64,000 nt of DNA, from NCBI RefSeq assembly GCF_001040945.1, contig NZ_CP011930.1, positions 1,860,001 to 1,924,000 of the forward strand, in the 5' to 3' direction. This stretch comes from Herbaspirillum seropedicae (lineage in GTDB: Bacteria; Pseudomonadota; Gammaproteobacteria; Burkholderiales; Burkholderiaceae_D). The position numbers were made by a program, and so were the translations under genes. Shown piece after piece: positions 1 through 8,449 of this stretch. The notes under the pieces were generated by a model. It saw only the letters and a list, made by a program, of their open reading frames with translations, made no database searches and was not told the origin of the DNA. Position 1 is the first letter of the stretch; each line of letters opens with the position of its first letter.

Positions 1-2
1 TC

Positions 3-809
3 ATGGCATTCGGACTCATCATCATCGGCGACGAGATCCTCTCGGGCCGCCGTGTCGACAAGCATTTTCCCAAGGTATTGGAGCTGCTCTCGCAGCGCGG
101 CCTGCAGTTGTCGTGGGCAGAATACGTGGGCGACGACCGCGAGCGCATCACCGCCACCCTCAAGCGTACTCTGGCCAGCAATGATGTCGTGTTCTGCACC
201 GGCGGCATTGGCGCCACCCCCGACGACCATACCCGCCAGTGCGCTGCTGCTGCCTTGGGCGTGTCGCTGGCGCTGCACCCCGAGGCCAAGGAAAAGATCC
301 AGGAACGCATCGCCGACATGGCCCGCGAGGCGGGATCGACGCCCGATTTCGACGCCCCCGAGAATCAGCACCGCCTGAAGATGGGTGAGTTTCCCCAGGG
401 CGCTTCCATCATCCCCAATCCCTACAACAAGATCCCCGGCTTCTCGCTGAAGAACCCGGGCGGGCAGGGTGCGCACTATTTTGCGCCGGGTTTCCCGGTG
501 ATGGCCTGGCCGATGTTCGAATGGGTGCTCGATACCCACTACGCCGACCAGTTCCACCGCCAGGCCTGGGCCGAGCGCTCCATGCTGGTGTTCGAAGCCA
601 TGGAGTCGACCCTGACGCCGCTGATGGAAGCGATCGAAGCGCAGTTCCCGCTGGTGAAGGTCTTCAGCCTGCCGCATGTGGGCGATGAAAAGACCCGCCG
701 CCACATCGACCTCGGTGTCAAGGGAGACCCGGCCCAGGTCGAGCCCGCCTTCGAGAAGATGCAGGAAGGCCTGCGCAGCCTGCGCGCCGAGTACCAGATC
801 AGCGCCTGA
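3..809 (+). CDS. CinA-like molybdopterin-binding (MoCF_biosynth) domain protein
   Basis: The 268-residue protein is a single MoaB/MogA-like fold, the N-terminal half of CinA/competence-damage proteins. The motifs GDEILSGR (residues 9-16) and TGGIGATPDD (66-75) are the conserved substrate-binding loops of this superfamily. Full CinA proteins are about 410 residues and carry a C-terminal nicotinamide-nucleotide amidase domain, which is absent here, so this is a stand-alone domain. Whether it binds molybdopterin or acts on a nucleotide is not decided by the sequence. The ATG lies two bases into the window, so its ribosome site cannot be seen, but the residue-1 context matches the usual start of the family. 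It converges on the phasin gene, with a hairpin terminator between them. Confidence 0.85.
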   Translation: MAFGLIIIGDEILSGRRVDKHFPKVLELLSQRGLQLSWAEYVGDDRERITATLKRTLASNDVVFCTGGIGATPDDHTRQCAAAALGVSLALHPEAKEKIQERIADMAREAGSTPDFDAPENQHRLKMGEFPQGASIIPNPYNKIPGFSLKNPGGQGAHYFAPGFPVMAWPMFEWVLDTHYADQFHRQAWAERSMLVFEAMESTLTPLMEAIEAQFPLVKVFSLPHVGDEKTRRHIDLGVKGDPAQVEPAFEKMQEGLRSLRAEYQISA

Positions 810-841
810 AACGGCCCGGCCGCGCTGGCGCCAGACAAAAA

Positions 842-866
842 AATGCCCCGGTCCGGCCGGGGCATT
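842..866 (-). terminator. Rho-independent terminator of the phasin gene
   Basis: A perfect 10-bp inverted repeat (AATGCCCCGG, 842-851, with CCGGGGCATT, 857-866) has a 5-base loop and is followed on the minus strand by a run of T (A-run 836-843 on the plus strand). It lies just past the phasin stop codon and may also stop transcription arriving from the CinA-like gene. Confidence 0.8.
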
Positions 867-916
867 CCATTCTCGTCGCCGCCCTGCACAGGCAGGGGCG
901 GCGGCGCAGCGCAGAA

Positions 917-1480
917 TTACTTGCGGGCGCCGCGGGTCACTTTGGCGCCAGCCTGGGACATCTGTTCCACGGCGTTGGTGACATTGGCTTCCAGCACTTC
1001 GGCGGCTTGCTTGGCATTCTTGGTGAACTGCTCGTAGCCGGCGCTCATGTTGCCGATGGCCGACTTGAGCACGGACACAGCCTGCTCGGAACCGGCCGGT
1101 GCGTTCTTGGCGACTTCGTCGATCATCGCCACGACCTTGCGGTTGACTTCGGCGATCTGGGCTTCGGCAGCCTTGGTCAGTTCAGCCTGGGTGCTGGAGA
1201 AGATGCCGCTGAGGTGACGGCCATAGGCGACCGACTTTTCCAGCGTCGGCTGGGCGTGGGCGCTGGTCAGTGCGAAGAATTCCTGCGGGTCCTTGGCCGC
1301 GAACAGCTTCTGGGCGGCGGCTTGGCTTTCTTCCAGGGTGGAGCGGGCTGCCTTCAGGTTCAGGTCCACCAGTTTTTCCACGCCTTCAAAGGTCTTGCTG
1401 GCCAGCTGGCTGAACAGGGCGATTTGCGCTTCTGCGTTGGCTTTGGCTGCAGCGGAAAATTGCTCGGTGTAGGTCGTCAT
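917..1480 (-). CDS. Phasin family protein (PHB granule-associated)
   Basis: This 187-residue protein is almost wholly alpha-helical, rich in Ala, Lys, Glu and Gln, with no signal peptide. It matches the phasin_2/PhaP pattern: an N-terminal helix with EQFSAAAKANAEAQ, then repeated amphipathic helices ending in a basic tail. Phasins coat polyhydroxybutyrate granules and set their size and number. The length equals that of typical betaproteobacterial PhaP proteins. The gene is monocistronic, with its own terminator and a 378-bp upstream region holding a TGC-N3-GCA motif of the kind bound by PhbF/PhaR, so repression relieved by PHB is likely. Which PhaP paralogue this is cannot be told here. Confidence 0.88.
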   Translation of the reverse strand: MTTYTEQFSAAAKANAEAQIALFSQLASKTFEGVEKLVDLNLKAARSTLEESQAAAQKLFAAKDPQEFFALTSAHAQPTLEKSVAYGRHLSGIFSSTQAELTKAAEAQIAEVNRKVVAMIDEVAKNAPAGSEQAVSVLKSAIGNMSAGYEQFTKNAKQAAEVLEANVTNAVEQMSQAGAKVTRGARK

Positions 1481-1858
1481 GTTGAAACATCCTTCTCTTT
1501 AGTTGGTTGATGAACAAGGCAGCGCGACAGTGAACACTTACGGACCGATCTCGACGAACAGGTGGATTCCGATGTCATTTCTTGTTGAAATATGATGCAT
1601 TGCACAAGCGAATTCTAGTTTAATCGTGCATAAAGTCAAAGCTTTCATCACATGGGAATGGCGAAAAGCAGTGGAAAGTTGATCCACGTCTAATCAAGGA
1701 CTTAGGTGATTTTTTGAGAGGCATTCCAAGACAGATAGACTCTGCTGCAAGGAACTGGATTCTGGTTATCAATCCCGTGCGCGCAATCGTTTGCGCACCG
1801 CATCAAGGCAGTTTTGTTGCAGTGCGGCAAGCTCTGCCGAGAAAAACGAGAGTGTTGT
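1481..1858. other. Divergent intergenic region, phasin / histone-deacetylase-like gene
   Basis: A 378-bp non-coding stretch that is clearly more AT-rich than its surroundings between about 1550 and 1740. It should hold the promoters of both divergent genes. Apart from the TGC-N3-GCA motif at 1593-1606, no convincing structure was seen. Short open frames here show no coding signature. Confidence 0.6.
1593..1606 (-). promoter_or_regulatory. Candidate PhbF/PhaR-type operator upstream of the phasin gene
   Basis: TGATGCATTGCACA has the TG-N-TGC-N3-GCA arrangement reported for the PHB regulator PhbF of Herbaspirillum, with only the last base differing. It lies 113 bp upstream of the phasin start codon in an AT-rich stretch. 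The match is seen by eye; binding is inferred. Confidence 0.4.
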
Positions 1859-2809
1859 GTGAAAGCCTACTACAGCGATCATTTTGTATTACCCCTGCCA
1901 CCCGGCCACCGTTTCCCCATGGTCAAGTACCGCATGATCCGCGAAGGGGCGGCGCGCACGGTGCCAGGCCTGGAATTCCATGAAGCCATGCCAGCTTCGG
2001 ACGGTGAGCTGGCCCTGGCGCATCATCCGGATTACATCGGTCGCGCCAGCCGTGGCGAGCTGACGGCCGCTGAGCAGCGCGAGATCGGCTTTCCCTGGTC
2101 GCCCGAGATGGTGGAGCGCTCGCGCCGCTCCTCGGGGGCGACCATTGCCGCCTGCCGCGCCGCCTTCAGCGAGGGTGTCGCCGTCAACCTGGCCGGCGGC
2201 ACGCATCACGCCTACGGCGACCACGGCGCGGGGTTTTGCGTCTTCAATGACGCCGCCATCGCCGCGCGCCTGATGCAGGCCGAACGCCGCGCCGCCCGCG
2301 TCGCCATCGTCGATCTGGATGTCCATCAGGGCAATGGCACGGCAGCGATCCTGGCGCGTGACGATTCGGTGTTCACCCTGTCGTTGCATGGACAGAACAA
2401 CTATCCCTTCGAGAAGGAGCAGAGCGACCTGGACGTAGCGCTGCCCGATGGCGTGGGCGATGAGGACTACCTGTGCGCCTTGCAGCAGGCGCTGGCGACG
2501 CTGCAGCAGCGCTTTGCCCCGCAATTGCTGATCTACCTGGCAGGGGCAGACCCCCATGAGGGCGACAGGCTGGGCAAGATGAAACTGAGCCTGGCGGGAC
2601 TGGCCGCACGCGACCAGGCCGTGTTTTCCTATGCCCGCGAGCACGAAATCCCGGTTGCGGTTACGATGGCGGGCGGTTACGGACGGGAGATCGAACAGAC
2701 CGTGGCCGTACACCTACAAACGATAAGACTGGCCAGCCTCCACGCCGCGCGCTGGAGCAGCCGACAAGCTGAACCGGGCCCAGCCCCGATGATGGAAAAC
2801 AAGAAATGA
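1859..2809 (+). CDS. Histone deacetylase family protein (AcuC/HDAC-like amidohydrolase)
   Basis: The product is a 316-residue zinc-dependent deacetylase fold. Visible hallmarks are the His-His pair in GGTHHAYGDHG (His 116-117), the metal-binding DLDVHQGNG (152-160), LSLHGQNNYPF, the second metal-site Asp in AGADPHEGDRLG and the C-terminal MAGGYG loop. Bacterial members deacetylate acetyl-lysine, acetoin-related or polyamine substrates; the substrate here is unknown. I chose the GTG at 1859 because it gives the family-typical N-terminus VKAYYSDHF and follows a purine-rich site; an ATG at 1814 would add 15 atypical residues. The stop overlaps the ATG of the next gene (ATGA), so the two are translationally coupled. 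Confidence 0.85.
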   Translation: MKAYYSDHFVLPLPPGHRFPMVKYRMIREGAARTVPGLEFHEAMPASDGELALAHHPDYIGRASRGELTAAEQREIGFPWSPEMVERSRRSSGATIAACRAAFSEGVAVNLAGGTHHAYGDHGAGFCVFNDAAIAARLMQAERRAARVAIVDLDVHQGNGTAAILARDDSVFTLSLHGQNNYPFEKEQSDLDVALPDGVGDEDYLCALQQALATLQQRFAPQLLIYLAGADPHEGDRLGKMKLSLAGLAARDQAVFSYAREHEIPVAVTMAGGYGREIEQTVAVHLQTIRLASLHAARWSSRQAEPGPAPMMENKK

Positions 2810-3705
2810 TGCCTTCCCCCGCTGGCGCAAGCCGGCCCCGCCAGCTCCTGATGAGCCTGGTGCCGTTGTTGTTCGTGCTGATCTGGAGTACCGGCTTCAT
2901 CGTCGCCAAATTCGGCCTGCCCTATGCGCCGCCGCTGACCTTCCTGCTCTTGCGTTTCACCGGCGTGCTGCTGGTGCTGCTGCCGCTGGTGCTGTTGTTC
3001 CGCGCTCCCTGGCCGCATGGCCGTATCCGTCATGTGGCTGTGGCTGGCGTGTTGTTGCAGGCGGGTTACCTGGCCGGCGTGTGGTGCGCCATCAAGATCG
3101 GCATGCCGGCCGGCTTGTCGGCCCTGATCGTCGGGCTGCAACCCATCCTGACCGCCTTCGCCGCGCCCTTGCTGGGCGAGTCCGTGCGTGGACGGCAGTG
3201 GCTGGGACTGGCGCTGGGCCTGTGCGGGGTGGGGCTGGTGGTGGCCAACAAGATCTCGCTCATCGGCCTGTCCACGGCCAGCATCGCCCTGTGCGTGTTT
3301 GCCTTGCTGTGCATCACGGCGGGCACCTTGTACCAGAAGCGCTATTGCGCGCACTTCGACCTGCGCACAGGCACCGCGATCCAGTTCATGGCTTCCATCG
3401 TGGTGGTGCTGCCCTTGGCGGTGGCCGTGGAAGGACTCGACTGGCGCTTGAGCAATGTGGCCTGGACCCCGCAGTTCATCGGTGCGCTGTTGTGGTCGGT
3501 GCTGGCCCTGTCCATCGGCGCGATCTTTCTGCTCTTTGCGCTGATCCGGCGCAGCGCCGCCACCAGCGTCACCAGCCTGCTCTACCTGACGCCGCCCACC
3601 ACCGCCGTGATGGCCTGGCTGATGTTCGGGGAAGCGTTCAGCCTCATCGGCGCGCTGGGCATGCTGGTGGGGGTGATCGGCGTGGCCTTCGTTGTGCGCA
3701 AATAA
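2806..3705 (+). CDS. EamA/DMT-family transporter
   Basis: A 299-residue inner-membrane protein with ten hydrophobic segments arranged as two EamA repeats, the size and layout of drug/metabolite exporters such as RhaT and YdcZ relatives. FVLIWSTGFIVAKFGLPYAPP at the N-terminus and FGEAFSLIGALGMLVGVIGV near the C-terminus are the recurring signature positions of each half. It overlaps the deacetylase gene by four bases, suggesting a shared transcript and possibly export of a deacetylation product. The substrate is unknown. It ends 15 bp before the convergent XRE regulator gene. Confidence 0.85.
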   Translation: MMPSPAGASRPRQLLMSLVPLLFVLIWSTGFIVAKFGLPYAPPLTFLLLRFTGVLLVLLPLVLLFRAPWPHGRIRHVAVAGVLLQAGYLAGVWCAIKIGMPAGLSALIVGLQPILTAFAAPLLGESVRGRQWLGLALGLCGVGLVVANKISLIGLSTASIALCVFALLCITAGTLYQKRYCAHFDLRTGTAIQFMASIVVVLPLAVAVEGLDWRLSNVAWTPQFIGALLWSVLALSIGAIFLLFALIRRSAATSVTSLLYLTPPTTAVMAWLMFGEAFSLIGALGMLVGVIGVAFVVRK

Positions 3706-3720
3706 GCGTGCGCAAATAAT

Positions 3721-4521
3721 TCAGTCCGCCGCCGGCATCAGGGTCACCAATTTCAGGTCGGGCCGATTGGCCACGCGGAAGTTGACCTGCAGATAGCGCA
3801 GTTCTGTTCCCTGGGGCGTACGGAAGCGGCGCTCGCCGCCCTCGCGCGCCACCACATCCTGCAAGCGCCAGGCGCGCTGGAACAGGGCGTTGCAGGCCGA
3901 CAGCTCATCCACCAGCCGCTGCACTGCCGGATCGTCCAGCAGGGCCGCGCAATCAGCGCGGAATTCCGCCACCAGCCGGTGCGCCCGCTGCTCCCAGTCC
4001 ACCGTCAGACTACGCGCCTGTTCGCTGGCGAACATGAAGCGCAGCAGGTTGGGGCGCGTGCTCCTGTCCTCCAGCCAGCCGCCGAAGAGCTTGCGCGCCG
4101 CCGGGTTCCAGGCCACGGTGTTCCAGGTCCGGTCCAGCAGATAGGCGGGTGCGCGGAACTGGCTGACGACCTCCAGGATTTCCGGCGCGATGCTGCTTTC
4201 TTCATGCTGGTCCGGGGCGGCCGGATCTTTCTTTCCCGCCAGTTCAAACAGGTAGGTGCGCTTGGCGCGCGGCAGTCGCAAGGCATCGGCGATGCGCGCC
4301 AGCGCCTGTGGCGAGACCGACTCGGTGCGCCCCTGTTCGATCCAGGTGTACCAGGTCACGCTGATGCCGCACAACTGCGCCACTTCTTCACGTCGCAGTC
4401 CGGGCGTGCGGCGGCGGCCGGCCAGCGCCATGGCCGGCAGGCCCGCATCGGCAGGGGCCATCTGCTGGCGCTGGGTCTTGATGAATTCGCCAAGGGCGCG
4501 GCGGGCGAGATCGGGTTCCAT
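3721..4521 (-). CDS. XRE-family regulator with MmyB-like ligand-binding domain
   Basis: The 266-residue protein has an N-terminal lambda-repressor-type HTH (about residues 30-95, including RREEVAQLCGISVTWYTWIEQGR) and a C-terminal MmyB-like domain (about 110-260, with AYLLDRTWNTVAWNPAARKLFG). This pairing is common in regulators that respond to small hydrophobic ligands and control a divergent neighbour. Here the divergent gene is the methyltransferase at 4652, and the 130-bp gap between them is AT-rich. Regulation of that methyltransferase is inferred from position only. The start ATG at 4521 gives MEPDLARRALGEF, typical for the family. Confidence 0.88.
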   Translation of the reverse strand: MEPDLARRALGEFIKTQRQQMAPADAGLPAMALAGRRRTPGLRREEVAQLCGISVTWYTWIEQGRTESVSPQALARIADALRLPRAKRTYLFELAGKKDPAAPDQHEESSIAPEILEVVSQFRAPAYLLDRTWNTVAWNPAARKLFGGWLEDRSTRPNLLRFMFASEQARSLTVDWEQRAHRLVAEFRADCAALLDDPAVQRLVDELSACNALFQRAWRLQDVVAREGGERRFRTPQGTELRYLQVNFRVANRPDLKLVTLMPAAD

Positions 4522-4651
4522 CGATGGGGCAGGGTAGTGGTCAGGGTAATAGTATAACTACCCAACTTGTAACAGCATAGAGAAGCGCTAGACTGGTTGC
4601 TCATCCACTGCATCACCCTTCACCCCCTCATCACGTATCAGGAGCCCCGCC

Positions 4652-5413
4652 ATGCGCAGCCATCAGCAAGTCGTCACCGAACAGTTCGGCAGCACCGCCG
4701 CCGCCTACCTCAGCAGCACCGTCCACGCGCAGGGCGCCGATCTGCAGGAATTGGCCGCCATCGCCGCCGCCATTCCGGCCGCACGCGTACTTGACCTGGG
4801 ATGTGGCGGCGGCCATGCGAGCTTCGCGGTCGCACCGGTGGTGGAGAAGGTGATCGCCTATGACCTCTCGCCGGCCATGCTGGACGTGGTTGCCACCGCA
4901 GCAGCCGAACGCGGCCTGGCCAACCTGGCGGTGCGCCAGGGTAGCGCCGACCGGCTCGACTTCCCCGACGCCAGCTTCGACCTGGTTTGCACCCGCTTCT
5001 CGGCGCATCACTGGCGCAACCTGCCGCAGGCGCTGGCCGAGGTGTTCCGGGTGCTCAAGATGGGCGGGCGCTTCATCGTCATCGACACCGCCGCCCCCGC
5101 CGATGTGCTGGCCGATACCTATGTACAGTCCATCGAGTTGTTGCGCGACACCTCGCACGTGCGCAACATCAGCCTGCGTTCCTGGCGCAAGCTGCTGGCC
5201 CGGGCCGGCTTTGGCGTCTCCAGCGACAAGACCTGGAAGCTGCGCCTGGAATTCGACAGCTGGGTGGCCCGCATGCGCACCCCGCAGCAGAACATCGTGG
5301 CCATCAAGGCCCTGTGGCAGGCGGCTCCGGAAGAAGTGCGGCAGTATTTCGCCCTGGACGAGGCCGGGTCGTTTTCCATCGATGTGGCTATGCTGGATGC
5401 CTGCAAGCTCTGA
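4652..5413 (+). CDS. Class I SAM-dependent methyltransferase (YcgJ/UbiE-like)
   Basis: A 253-residue soluble methyltransferase. Motif I is ARVLDLGCGGGHASF (about residues 44-58), followed by AYDLSPAML (motif post I), QGSADRLDFPDASFDLV (motif II) and FRVLKMGGRFIVID (motif III). This order is that of the Methyltransf_11 group. The second half (residues 150-250) shows no specificity motif that I recognise, so the acceptor is unknown. It is divergent from the XRE/MmyB regulator and is followed by its own hairpin terminator, so it appears monocistronic. Confidence 0.85.
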   Translation: MRSHQQVVTEQFGSTAAAYLSSTVHAQGADLQELAAIAAAIPAARVLDLGCGGGHASFAVAPVVEKVIAYDLSPAMLDVVATAAAERGLANLAVRQGSADRLDFPDASFDLVCTRFSAHHWRNLPQALAEVFRVLKMGGRFIVIDTAAPADVLADTYVQSIELLRDTSHVRNISLRSWRKLLARAGFGVSSDKTWKLRLEFDSWVARMRTPQQNIVAIKALWQAAPEEVRQYFALDEAGSFSIDVAMLDACKL

Positions 5414-5423
5414 GCGGGTGTGG

Positions 5424-5449
5424 GCCCGCCCATTGGCGGCGGGCTTTTT
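5424..5449 (+). terminator. Terminator of the methyltransferase gene
   Basis: GCCCGCC (5424-5430) pairs with GGCGGGC (5438-5444) and is followed by TTTTTCGTTTTT. It begins 11 bp after the stop codon. Confidence 0.8.
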
Positions 5450-5843
5450 CGTTTTTCTTGCGCGCTTTAAGACCCTCCGGCGTCAACGGCCCAGCCGACC
5501 CCTTCGTTATCCCTTCATTCAATCTACCGTAAAAGCGCATATCTGCGACCTATATTGCCTTCTGTTAAAGCCTTGGACGGGCCAGGCGTTACGGTAGACT
5601 GATTCATGTCGAAGTTGGTGTAAGTGAATTTTCTCGAGAAAAATCAAAAAATATCGAGAAAAAATTTAAAGCAAAAGTAGGAAAATCTGAGGTGAGCGGG
5701 GGGCGCAAGCACCTCTCAGAAATGTAGAAAGCCGATTAAGTGATTGCGCTAACTACTTAATTCTCTTGCGAAAATTCTGCTTTTTGCTACACTGCCAACG
5801 TTTCTTTTGTGGACTATCGGGTAAATTGGGGGGAGATCCACCT
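5450..5843 (+). promoter_or_regulatory. AT-rich upstream region of the PbpG-like gene
   Basis: This stretch of nearly 400 bp holds no gene. It becomes strongly AT-rich from 5620 and carries two direct copies of TCGAGAAAAA about 25 bp apart. A sigma-70-like promoter can be drawn: TTGCGA (5766-5771), 16 bp, TACACT (5788-5793), about 50 bp before the start codon at 5844. Confidence 0.4.
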
Positions 5844-6944
5844 ATGATCAAATCAGCGCTGGCCGTATTGACATCGCTACTTTTCATCCACGCTGGTTTG
5901 GCGCCCGCCGCCGCGCAGACTGTCAACAACACCGCCAAGAAGCCGGTCAAGAAGGCCGTGGCCAAGCGTGCCGCCCAGCCGGTCAGCCGCACCGTTGCCA
6001 AGGGATCGCTGAACAACCGCGAAAAGCTGGTGCGCAAGGTGACCGTGGTCAAGGGCAAGCGCCAGGTCAGCTACCAGCGCGTCTCGGCCGCTCCTTCGGT
6101 GCCGGTGGTGCCGCCAGTGATGACTGCGGGTGACATGGCCGGCCTGAACCTGACCCCCGACCCGTTGGCCCTGCGTTCCAACGTGGCGCTGGTGATCGAC
6201 CAGGCCAATTCGCAAGTCCTGTTTGAAAAGAATTCCGGCGTGGCCCTGCCGATCGCCTCGGTGACCAAGCTCATGACCGCGCTGGTGGTGGTGGAAGCGC
6301 GCCAGAACATGGAAGAAGTGCTCACCGTCACCGATGACGACGTAGACCGCGAAAAGCACAGCAGCTCGCGCCTGCGTGTGGGCGCCACCCTGAGCCGTGA
6401 CGACATGCTGCACATCGCCCTGATGAGCTCGGAAAACCGCGCCGCCTCCGCGCTGGGCCGCAACTACCCGGGCGGCCTGCCGGCCTTCGTGGCGGCCATG
6501 AACGCCAAGGCGCGCTCGCTGGGCATGATGGATACCCGCTATGTCGATTCGACCGGCCTGTCCAGCCAGAACGTGGCCAGCGCCCGTGACCTGGCCAAGC
6601 TGGTGGTGGCGGCCTACAACTATCCCATCATCCGTCAGTACTCCACCGATCCCAAGTACATGGTCGAGCCCAGCGGCCACGCCCTGCAGTACAACAGCTC
6701 CAACCGCCTGACCTCCAACAAGGAATGGGATATCGGCCTGCAGAAGACCGGTTTCATCAACGAGGCGGGGCATTGCCTGGTGATGTATACCCGCATCGAG
6801 GGGCGTCCCATCGTCATGGTCTTCCTCGATTCCAAGGGCCGCCTCTCGCACGTGGGTGACGCCGCCCGCATGCGCAAGTGGCTGGTGGATGACCAGCCCA
6901 GCAACCTGACCCGCATGAAGATGGTGCGCGCCGACGAGGGTTGA
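5844..6944 (+). CDS. pbpG: D-alanyl-D-alanine endopeptidase (PBP7/PbpG-type)
   Basis: A 366-residue serine peptidase of family S11 that acts on periplasmic peptidoglycan cross-links. The three active-site motifs are present and correctly spaced: SVTK (139-142, nucleophile S139), SEN (196-198) and KTG (301-303). The N-terminus is a signal peptide ending near APAAAQ, followed by a Lys/Ala-rich linker (about 28-75) before the catalytic domain. I chose the ATG at 5844, preceded by GGGGGGAGA at good spacing; an upstream in-frame ATG at 5766 lies over the likely promoter. The gene is monocistronic with a strong terminator. Confidence 0.9.
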   Translation: MIKSALAVLTSLLFIHAGLAPAAAQTVNNTAKKPVKKAVAKRAAQPVSRTVAKGSLNNREKLVRKVTVVKGKRQVSYQRVSAAPSVPVVPPVMTAGDMAGLNLTPDPLALRSNVALVIDQANSQVLFEKNSGVALPIASVTKLMTALVVVEARQNMEEVLTVTDDDVDREKHSSSRLRVGATLSRDDMLHIALMSSENRAASALGRNYPGGLPAFVAAMNAKARSLGMMDTRYVDSTGLSSQNVASARDLAKLVVAAYNYPIIRQYSTDPKYMVEPSGHALQYNSSNRLTSNKEWDIGLQKTGFINEAGHCLVMYTRIEGRPIVMVFLDSKGRLSHVGDAARMRKWLVDDQPSNLTRMKMVRADEG

Positions 6945-6980
6945 TGGAGGCGGATGGCCTTGCCTGCAAATGCTTGAATG

Positions 6981-7012
6981 AAAAATGCCGTTCAGTGATG
7001 AACGGCATTTTT
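6981..7012 (+). terminator. Terminator downstream of pbpG
   Basis: A perfect 14-bp stem, AAAAATGCCGTTCA (6981-6994) with TGAACGGCATTTTT (6999-7012), and a 4-base loop. The stem core is the same as in the terminator after livF at 28342. Confidence 0.88.
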
Positions 7013-7020
7013 GTTTGCGC

Positions 7021-7163
7021 TTCAGAAAACCGTTCGACCTGAGTCGGCCACGCGGCGGTAGCGAGGGGGACGCTGACCGATGCGCGACGACCGCCGCGCC
7101 TTCGATACGCCGCTGCGCGGCTACTCAGGACGAACGGGATGGGAATGTACTCAGGACGAACGG
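7021..7163. repeat. REP-like intergenic repeat, copy 1
   Basis: A 143-bp unit that starts TTCAGAAAACCGTTCGACC and ends ACTCAGGACGAACGG. Its ends are near-inverted copies (CCGTTCG-CCTGAGT against CTACTCAGG-CGAACGG), and the distal ACTCAGGACGAACGG is present twice. A second copy lies 60 bp downstream. Confidence 0.85.
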
Positions 7164-7222
7164 GATGGGGATGATTGGGTGGGCAGTGGAGGGCGGATGC
7201 GTCGTAGAGAAACTGCTTGTAT

Positions 7223-7366
7223 TTCAGAAAACCGTTCGACCTGAGTAGGGCCGCGAGGCCCGTATCGAAGGCGCGCCGACCGATGCGCGACGACTGCCGC
7301 GCCTTCGATACGCCACTGCGCGGCTACTCAGGACGAACGGGATGGGAATGTACTCAGGACGAACGG
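7223..7366. repeat. REP-like intergenic repeat, copy 2
   Basis: A 144-bp direct copy of the unit at 7021. Both share their first 24 bases, the central GATGCGCGACGA and GCCTTCGATACGCC blocks, and the terminal doubled ACTCAGGACGAACGG. The middle (7247-7275) diverges. In this copy GCCCGTATCGAAGGCGCG pairs with the GCGCCTTCGATACG block, making a longer imperfect hairpin. It lies directly downstream of the convergent IclR gene. Confidence 0.85.
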
Positions 7367-7387
7367 ACTGCGTGAGCTGAAGCGTGT

Positions 7388-8173
7388 TCAACTCCGGTCC
7401 TGACGATACCCCAGCGCCGAGGAAATCTGGCTGGCCGTGCTGACCAGGTCTTCCACCCATTCATCCTGCAGCCGGTCGGCCGGGGCCGAGATCGACAGGC
7501 CGGCCACCAGCTTGCCGCTGTCGTCACAGATGCCGGCGGCCATGCAACGTACCCCCAGCTCCAGTTCTTCATTGTCGCGTGCGTAGCCCAGCGCACGCAC
7601 CATCGACAGTTCGCGCTCCAGCTTGGCCAGATCGGTGATGGAATTCTTGTTGTGGCCCGCCAGCCCCGTACGGGTGGCATAGGCGCGCACGTTCTTGGGG
7701 TCGTCCACCGAGAGGAACAACTTGCCCGTGGAGGTCAGGTGCAAGGGCGCCCGGCCACCGATGGCGCGCACCACCTGCATGCCAGACCGTTCAGAAAAGG
7801 AACGGTCGATATAAACGATTTCATCCGCCTGCCGCACCGACAGGTTGATGGTCTGGTGGGTCTTGCGATGCAGTGCGCGCATGAAGTCCAGCGCCGCTTC
7901 GCGCACCGACAGCCGGCTCTTGACGATGTTGCCCAGCTCCAGCAGGCGCATGCCCAGGCGGTAGGTGCCGGGCTCGACGCGGTCGACAAAACGCTTGACC
8001 ACCAGGTCATTGAGGATGCGGTGGGCGGTGGAAGGGTGCAGGTCGGTGGCGGCGGACAATTCCTTCAGGCTGACCGGATCAGGGTAGGCCGCCAGGGCGT
8101 CGAGCAGCGATACCATGCGCTCGATGACCTGGATGGAGATGTGTTGTTCTGTCTCGCCTGCTTCTTTTTTCAT
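7388..8173 (-). CDS. IclR-family transcriptional regulator
   Basis: A 261-residue regulator with an N-terminal winged HTH (about residues 12-75, containing DLHPSTAHRILNDLV) and a C-terminal IclR effector domain (about 85-255, with GHNKNSITDLAKLERELSMVRALGYARDNEE, quoted only in part by its family pattern G-x-N, and MAAGICDDSGKLVAGLSIS). IclR proteins bind a small acid or aromatic ligand. The gene is divergent from the sulfate-binding protein gene, 276 bp away, but an IclR protein is not a usual sulfur regulator and CysB is encoded at the other end of the island, so its target is open. Confidence 0.85.
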   Translation of the reverse strand: MKKEAGETEQHISIQVIERMVSLLDALAAYPDPVSLKELSAATDLHPSTAHRILNDLVVKRFVDRVEPGTYRLGMRLLELGNIVKSRLSVREAALDFMRALHRKTHQTINLSVRQADEIVYIDRSFSERSGMQVVRAIGGRAPLHLTSTGKLFLSVDDPKNVRAYATRTGLAGHNKNSITDLAKLERELSMVRALGYARDNEELELGVRCMAAGICDDSGKLVAGLSISAPADRLQDEWVEDLVSTASQISSALGYRQDRS

Positions 8174-8374
8174 GACGCCGCCTGGTGCGTTGCAATATCG
8201 CGTTTATACCACAATGTGAAAACAACAAAAAGTCCGTTCGTGCTTTTCCTTGTCGGCGGGAGGCCCGGAGCGCTGGCGCCAGCATCGCTCCAACCAAGCC
8301 TTTGGTTATAAAGATTGTCTGCCTTATTCTGAGGCCATGTGCTTGCATATCTGTTTTTCGCATATCGAGAGACG

Positions 8375-8392
8375 AAACTATTCGTTCTTTTT
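8375..8392 (+). promoter_or_regulatory. Candidate shared sulfur-regulon motif upstream of sbp
   Basis: AAACTATTCGTTCTTTTT lies about 58 bp upstream of the sulfate-binding protein start. A close relative, AAACTTCGTTCTCTTT, occurs at 15985-16000 upstream of cysT. Both transport units are expected to be controlled by CysB, so this is a candidate activator site or part of one. Two examples by eye are weak evidence. Confidence 0.25.
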
Positions 8393-8449
8393 GCAGGGCA
8401 GGCTCATTAACCTGTGTGCTCCAAAACAACAGAACATTCGGGAACGGAT

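Noticed and set aside
7021..7366. Possible insertion sequence or CRISPR
   Set aside because: There is no transposase frame, and only two long units with one spacer; REP-like intergenic repeats explain them.
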